Shown here in pieces: positions 22,181 through 25,807 of a stretch of 25,807 bases of DNA. Source of the DNA: Pseudomonadota bacterium (GTDB taxonomy: Bacteria; Pseudomonadota; Gammaproteobacteria; Burkholderiales; Rhodocyclaceae); contig WRJU01000248.1 of NCBI GenBank assembly GCA_009778425.1, forward strand, positions 1-25,807. Direction: 5' to 3'. Under the pieces are notes generated by a model, which worked only from the letters and a program-made list of their open reading frames with translations, was not told the origin of the DNA and ran no database searches. The translations under genes and the position numbers were made by a program. Positions within the stretch are counted from its first letter, which is position 1; each line of letters starts with the position of its first letter.

Positions 22181-22854
22181 CACCAGTTCCAGCCAGCCCG
22201 CTTGCGGCGGCTGTAGAGCAGCAGCAGGACGATGAAACTGAAAAACACCATGCCGCCAGCCAGCCAGTGCGCCTGCGTGTAGTTGGTGTTTTCCACGTAG
22301 TCGAAAATCTTGACCGACAGCACCTGGGTTTTGCCGGGAATGTTGCCGCCGATCATCAGCACCACGCCGAATTCGCCCACCGTATGCGCGAAACCCAGGA
22401 CGGCGGCGGTCACGAAGCCGGGGCGGGCCAGCGGCAGGGCGACGCTGAAAAATGCGTCAAGGGGAGAAGCCCGCAGACTGGCCGCGGCCTCCAGCGGACG
22501 CTTGCCGATGGCCTCGAACGCGTTCTGGATGGGTTGCACCACGAAGGGGAGCGAATACAGGACGGAAGCTACCACCAGCCCGGCAAAGGTGAAGGGGAGC
22601 CGTTGGAGGTTCAGCGCGTCCATCGCCCGCCCGATGAAACCGTGTGGCCCGAATGCGACCAGGAGGTAAAACCCGAGCACCGTGGGCGGCAACACCAGCG
22701 GAAGGGCGACTAGCGCGCCCACCGGCCCTTTCAGGCGCGATCGGGTATTGGCCAGCCACCATGCGATAGGCGTCCCGATCAGAAGCAGGAGCGCGGTTGT
22801 CAGCGTTGCCAGTTTGCAGGTGAGCCAAATGGCCGTGAGGCTGGAACTATCCAT
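22180..22854 (-). CDS. modB: Molybdate ABC transporter permease ModB
   Basis: ModB is the membrane channel subunit of the molybdate importer. The 224-residue protein has about five hydrophobic helices and the ModB-type segment LPLVLPPTVLGFYLL. The cytoplasmic EAA loop appears as EAAASLRASPLDAFFSVALPLARPG, which couples the permease to ModC. The ATG at 22854 gives an N-terminus of family-like length (MDSSSLTAIWLTCKLAT). An ATG at 22878 would add eight residues and lies inside a tandem duplication; the purine run AAGAGG abuts it with no spacer, so neither start has an ideal ribosome site. The usual upstream gene modA is absent. Confidence 0.92.
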   Translation of the reverse strand: MDSSSLTAIWLTCKLATLTTALLLLIGTPIAWWLANTRSRLKGPVGALVALPLVLPPTVLGFYLLVAFGPHGFIGRAMDALNLQRLPFTFAGLVVASVLYSLPFVVQPIQNAFEAIGKRPLEAAASLRASPLDAFFSVALPLARPGFVTAAVLGFAHTVGEFGVVLMIGGNIPGKTQVLSVKIFDYVENTNYTQAHWLAGGMVFFSFIVLLLLYSRRKRAGWNW

Positions 22855-22868
22855 TATTCGATCAGACG

Positions 22869-22900
22869 AACTCAGCATCCTCTTAACTCAGCATCCTCTT
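22869..22900. repeat. Perfect 16-base tandem duplication at the modB start
   Basis: AACTCAGCATCCTCTT occurs twice in a row (22869-22884 and 22885-22900). On the - strand each copy reads AAGAGGATGCTGAGTT, so a purine run and an ATG are duplicated. The upstream copy encodes only three codons and a stop; the downstream copy supplies the alternative modB ATG at 22878. It looks like a recent slippage event in the leader. Confidence 0.85.
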
Positions 22901-22929
22901 TTTAATTACATCGAGGAATCCCAAATCTT

Positions 22930-23083
22930 GGTAGTGTCTCAGTTTGAATTTCATGGTGTTGTAGGGGCGGCATTTTGCCGCCCGATGGACTACCCGACCC
23001 GTTCAAACGGTGTTCATTACGGCATGCCTTGCGGGCGGCAAAATGCCGCCCCTACGAATCAAATTTCAAACTGAGACACTACC
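22930..23083. mobile_element. MITE-like non-autonomous element in the modBC leader
   Basis: The 154-base element is bounded by perfect 19-base terminal inverted repeats, GGTAGTGTCTCAGTTTGAA (22930-22948) and its complement (23065-23083). It is flanked by an eight-base direct repeat CAAATCTT (22922-22929 and 23084-23091), a target duplication; the match extends to ten bases because the element ends in CC. Inside is a second perfect inverted pair of 23 bases (22961-22983 with 23033-23055), each arm itself a small hairpin. No transposase is encoded. It separates modB from any promoter further upstream. I cannot assign an insertion sequence family from the ends alone. Confidence 0.85.
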
Positions 23084-23164
23084 CAAATCTTTCGGCAGAG
23101 GCGATTCAAATCATAACAAACTGCCTTATTAACTTAATGATGGGACAGATTGCAAGCTTGAAAG
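23084..23164 (-). promoter_or_regulatory. AT-rich region between moeB and the MITE, possible modBC promoter
   Basis: The stretch is richer in A and T than its surroundings and has no gene. On the - strand a TATGAT hexamer (23110-23115) could be a -10 element for modBC, but no good -35 lies at the right distance. An ATTAACTTAAT palindrome (23128-23138) sits just upstream. No clear ModE-type operator was seen, and moeB read-through is equally possible. Confidence 0.25.
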
Positions 23165-23923
23165 TCAATATGTGGCTTTGTCGCCGCAGACCGGGCAAGC
23201 CGGGTCCTTGCCGAAAGTGACGGTGCGGAAGGTCTGGGAGAGGGTGTCGATCAGCAACAGCCGCCCGGTGAGCAGCGTGCCGATGTTGGCGAGCAGTTTC
23301 AGGGCCTCCGCTGCTTGCAGGCTGCCGACGACGCCGGTGAGGGGCGCGAATACGCCGGTGACGGCACAGCGTTCTTCCGCCACAGGCTGGCCGTCCGGGA
23401 ACAGGCAGTGGTAGCAGGGAGAGTTCGGGCGCGAAAAGTCGAAAACGCTCACTTGCCCGCCGAAGCGCACTGCCGCGCCGGAGACGAGCGGCGTCTGGCT
23501 CCGGACGCAGGCGCGGTTGATCGCATAGCGCGTGGTGAAATTGTCGGAACAGTCGAGCACCACATCGGCGGCTGCCACATGGGCTTCCAGCGCCTCGCCT
23601 TCCAGCCGCTCATGGAGCGGGACGACCCGCACGGCAGCGTTGATCTGTGCCAGCGATTGTGCGCCGGAGCTTGCCTTGGCTTGGCCGATCCGCGCTTCCG
23701 TATGCAGGATTTGGCGTTGCAGGTTGGTTGCGTCGACCGTGTCGCCATCGGCCAACGTCAGTGTGCCGACCCCGGCGGAAGCCAGATACAGCGCGGCGGG
23801 GGAACCCAGGCCGCCCGCGCCTATGACGAGCGCGTGGCTTTGCAGGATGCGTTCCTGCCCCGCGATGCCCAGTTCATCGAGCAGGATGTGGCGGCTGTAA
23901 CGGCGCAGTTGGGAGTCGTCCAC
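23165..23923 (-). CDS. moeB: Molybdopterin-synthase adenylyltransferase MoeB (HesA/MoeB/ThiF family)
   Basis: MoeB adenylylates the C-terminal glycine of MoaD so that it can be converted to a thiocarboxylate. The 252-residue protein starts at GTG with MDDSQLRRYSRHILLDELGI, typical of MoeB/ThiF. It has the nucleotide-binding VIGAGGLGSPAALYLASAGVG, the catalytic NLQRQILH arginine, the DCSDNFTTRY motif, and zinc cysteines in CYHC and CPVC. The C-terminal part GVFAPLTGVVGSLQAAEALK closely resembles MoeB. No ribosome site is obvious before the GTG. ThiF, which acts on ThiS for thiamine, is the main alternative; the presence of moaD and the rest of the Moco pathway favours MoeB. It is divergent from hemB. 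Confidence 0.85.
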   Translation of the reverse strand: MDDSQLRRYSRHILLDELGIAGQERILQSHALVIGAGGLGSPAALYLASAGVGTLTLADGDTVDATNLQRQILHTEARIGQAKASSGAQSLAQINAAVRVVPLHERLEGEALEAHVAAADVVLDCSDNFTTRYAINRACVRSQTPLVSGAAVRFGGQVSVFDFSRPNSPCYHCLFPDGQPVAEERCAVTGVFAPLTGVVGSLQAAEALKLLANIGTLLTGRLLLIDTLSQTFRTVTFGKDPACPVCGDKATY

Positions 23924-24103
23924 GATGCAATGAGAAAATAGTGAAATAATGGAATGCTGAAATCCTCGATGGGGTGCGATAGATTATACAGACTGTGAAT
24001 AAGGGCGCTTGGCATCCCGTATGCGGGTACGATCTAATCGCGTCTCGCCTCGTTTGAGTTTGCATGACCCACCTCGACTGAACACGCGTTCAAGGAAACC
24101 GAA
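23924..24103. promoter_or_regulatory. Divergent promoter region of moeB and hemB
   Basis: This 180-base gap lies between the divergent starts of moeB (-) and hemB (+). It contains an AT-rich part (23931-23999) with TATACA-like hexamers in GATTATACAG (23983-23992), a small CCCG-TATG-CGGG hairpin near 24017-24028, and the AAGGA ribosome site seven bases before the hemB ATG. No FNR-type site is visible. Confidence 0.4.
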
Positions 24104-25120
24104 ATGTACGCTATTCCCGCTTTCCCCGAGACACGCCTGCGCCGCATGCGCCGCGATGAGTTTTCCCGCCGCCTGATGCGCGAAAACCTGCTGACCGCCG
24201 ATGACCTCATTTATCCCGTGTTCGTGCAGGACGGTCAGAACATCGCTTCCCCGGTCACGTCCATGCCGGGTGTGCAGCGCATGTCGATCGACCGCTTGCT
24301 TGTGCTCGCGGAGGACGCGCTCAGGCTTGGCGTACCCGCGCTGGCGCTTTTCCCGGTGATCGACTTCGACCTGAAAAGCGAAACCGCTGAGGAAGCCTGG
24401 AATCCGAATGGCCTGATTCCGCGCGCCGTTGCCGCGCTCAAGACGAGGTTCCCGGCGCTGGGCGTCATCACCGACGTGGCGCTCGACCCCTACACCATCC
24501 ACGGGCAGGATGGCCTGATCGACCCTGATGACACCGACCGTTACGTGATGAACGACGAGACGCTCGTTGCGCTCATCCGTCAGGCGCTTTGCCACGCGCG
24601 GGCTGGCGCGGACGTCGTGGCTCCCTCCGACATGATGGACGGGCGCGTGGGGAAGATACGCGCGGAACTCGACCGCTGCAACCTCATCCATACCCGCATC
24701 CTTGCCTACTCGGCCAAGTACGCTTCCAGCTACTACGGCCCTTTCCGCGATGCCGTAGGTTCTGCCGGAACGCTCGGCAAGGGCAACAAGTACACCTACC
24801 AGATGGATCCCGCCAACAGTGACGAGGCATTGCGCGAGGTCGAGCTCGACATCTCCGAGGGCGCCGACATGTTCATGGTCAAGCCCGGCATGCCTTACCT
24901 CGACATCGTGCGCCGGGTCAAGACCGAACTGCGTGTGCCGACCTACGCCTATCAGGTGAGTGGCGAATACGCGATGCTCAAGGCCGCCGCGCAGCAAGGC
25001 TGGCTGGATGAAAAAGCCTGTGTGCTGGAGGCGCTCCTGGCATTCAAGCGCGCTGGCGCGGACGGCATCCTGACGTATTACGCGCTGGATGCGGCTCGCT
25101 GGCTGAAGGAAGGGCGTTAG
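24104..25120 (+). CDS. hemB: Delta-aminolevulinic acid dehydratase (porphobilinogen synthase) HemB
   Basis: HemB condenses two molecules of 5-aminolevulinate to porphobilinogen in heme synthesis. The 338-residue protein begins MYAIPAFPETRLRRMRRDEF and carries both active-site lysines, in AYSAKYAS (about residue 205) and FMVKPGMPYLD (about 260). At the metal site it has DVALDPYTIHGQDG in place of the cysteine-rich zinc site, so it belongs to the magnesium-type, zinc-independent group found in many proteobacteria. Length is normal. An AAGGA ribosome site precedes the ATG. The cytochromes encoded here would carry at least 15 hemes (5 in NrfA, 4 each in NrfH and NapC, 2 in NapB), so heme supply fits the region, although hemB next to these genes may be chance. 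Confidence 0.97.
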   Translation: MYAIPAFPETRLRRMRRDEFSRRLMRENLLTADDLIYPVFVQDGQNIASPVTSMPGVQRMSIDRLLVLAEDALRLGVPALALFPVIDFDLKSETAEEAWNPNGLIPRAVAALKTRFPALGVITDVALDPYTIHGQDGLIDPDDTDRYVMNDETLVALIRQALCHARAGADVVAPSDMMDGRVGKIRAELDRCNLIHTRILAYSAKYASSYYGPFRDAVGSAGTLGKGNKYTYQMDPANSDEALREVELDISEGADMFMVKPGMPYLDIVRRVKTELRVPTYAYQVSGEYAMLKAAAQQGWLDEKACVLEALLAFKRAGADGILTYYALDAARWLKEGR

Positions 25121-25135
25121 AAACGTTGCAAAACG

Positions 25136-25163
25136 TCCCTCTCCCGCTTGCGCAGGAGAGGGA
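25136..25163. terminator. Hairpin between convergent hemB and malate dehydrogenase genes
   Basis: TCCCTCTCC (25136-25144) pairs with GGAGAGGGA (25155-25163) around a ten-base loop, nine base pairs in all. On the - strand it is followed by CGTTTTGC and on the + strand by AAAAGGAATTTTC, so neither side has a perfect T-run. Its position between two converging genes suggests a two-way terminator, better suited to the - strand. Hairpins of this CCCTCTCCC type recur between genes in many proteobacteria. Confidence 0.6.
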
Positions 25164-25195
25164 AAAGGAATTTTCAGGCTTGAATCAAAGCCGCT

Positions 25196-25807
25196 TCAAG
25201 TGAGCAGGTCTTTCACGCCGTCGCGCTCTTCGAGCAATTCGTTGAGCGTTTTGGTCATGCGCTCGCGCGAGAACTCGTCGATGTTCAGCCCTTGGACGAT
25301 CTTGTATTCGCCGTTTTCGGTCGTGGTCGGGAAGCCGTAGATGATGCCTTCGGGAATGCCGTAGGAACCGTCGGAGGGTACGCCCATCGTGACCCATTCG
25401 CCCTTCGAGCCGAGCACCCAGTCGCGGATGTGGTCGATTGCGGCATTGGCTGCCGAAGCCGCCGAGGAGAGTCCGCGCGCTTCGATGATCGCCGCGCCGC
25501 GTTTGCCGACGGTGGGCAGGAAGGTGTCCTTGTTCCAGGCGTCGTCGTTGATGAGGCCCTTGACGTTGTCGCCGTTGGAGGTAATGAAACGGTAATCGGC
25601 GTACATGGTGGGCGAGTGGTTGCCCCACACCACCAGGTTTTTCAGGCTGGAAACCGCACGGCCGGTCTTGGCGGCCAGTTGCGACAGGGCGCGGTTGTGG
25701 TCGAGGCGCAGCATGCCAGTGAAGTTTTTGGCCGGGATGCGGCCGTACTTCAGCGCGATTTCCTTGGCGATGTACGCATTGGTGTTGCAGGGGTTGCCGA
25801 CGACCAG
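25196..25807 (-). CDS. mdh: Malate dehydrogenase, C-terminal part; 5' end outside window
   Basis: Malate dehydrogenase interconverts malate and oxaloacetate with NAD in the citric acid cycle. The frame is open to the right edge, where it reads LVVGNPCNTNAYIAKEIALK, so the ATG at 25714 is internal. Visible landmarks are VVGNPCNTNA (NAD-domain strand and asparagine), RLDHNRA with the substrate-binding arginine, and VVWGNHSPTMYADYR with the catalytic histidine. This is the cytosolic-type MDH of about 328 residues found in many betaproteobacteria; 203 residues are present here. It ends convergently with hemB. It is housekeeping and not tied to the nitrate genes. Confidence 0.96.
   Translation of the reverse strand: MVVGNPCNTNAYIAKEIALKYGRIPAKNFTGMLRLDHNRALSQLAAKTGRAVSSLKNLVVWGNHSPTMYADYRFITSNGDNVKGLINDDAWNKDTFLPTVGKRGAAIIEARGLSSAASAANAAIDHIRDWVLGSKGEWVTMGVPSDGSYGIPEGIIYGFPTTTENGEYKIVQGLNIDEFSRERMTKTLNELLEERDGVKDLLT

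Noticed and set aside
22961..23055. CRISPR-like or riboswitch-like reading of the repeated GGCGGCA hairpins
   Set aside because: There are only two copies, in inverted orientation, and they sit symmetrically inside a transposon-like element, which explains them better.
22902..23164. Remnant of modA upstream of modB
   Set aside because: The sequence outside the MITE is short and AT-rich, and no frame resembles a periplasmic binding protein, so a pseudogene call is not supported.

Overview
The window comes from a Gram-negative, respiring proteobacterium. Gene content and protein style fit a betaproteobacterium, possibly of the Rhodocyclaceae type; this is inference from gene families, not a database match. 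It is a chromosomal region of about 25.8 kb in which nearly every gene serves one theme: reducing nitrate to ammonium in the periplasm and making the cofactors that this needs. Both ends are cut inside housekeeping genes: htpG on the left (+ strand) and a malate dehydrogenase gene on the right (- strand).

From about 17.6 kb down to 1.05 kb all genes lie on the - strand and are tightly packed, many with 4-base ATGA overlaps. In order of transcription they are napF-napD-napA-napG-napH-napB-napC (periplasmic nitrate reductase and its electron supply), moaA-moaC-moaD-moaE-mobB-mobA-moeA (molybdenum cofactor), nrfH-nrfA (cytochrome c nitrite reductase), ccsB/resB-ccsA (system II cytochrome c assembly, like a split NrfI) and mogA. 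A near-perfect FNR/ANR-type site lies upstream of napF. A strong intrinsic terminator lies between nrfA and ccsB, and a 192-base gap precedes nrfH, so the array is probably several overlapping transcription units.

Upstream of nap, also on the - strand, is a three-gene signalling cluster. It encodes a membrane histidine kinase with a PilJ/NarX-like periplasmic sensor, a PAS-like region, an HPt domain and a CheA-type ATPase domain, followed by a CheY-like single-domain receiver and a CheX-like phosphatase. No DNA-binding or CheW-type domain is present. Its position suggests that it senses nitrate, nitrite or redox state for this pathway, but that is inference.

Further upstream are modC and modB (molybdate ABC transporter) with no modA beside them. 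Their leader carries a 154-base MITE-like element with 19-base terminal inverted repeats and an 8-base target duplication, and a 16-base tandem duplication lies at the start of modB. Then come moeB (activates MoaD) and the divergent hemB (heme synthesis), followed by a hairpin between the convergent hemB and malate dehydrogenase genes. Together the window encodes almost every step from GTP and molybdate to the Mo-bis-MGD cofactor, the multiheme enzymes that use it or follow it, and part of heme supply and maturation. I saw no rRNA, tRNA, CRISPR array or intact transposase.
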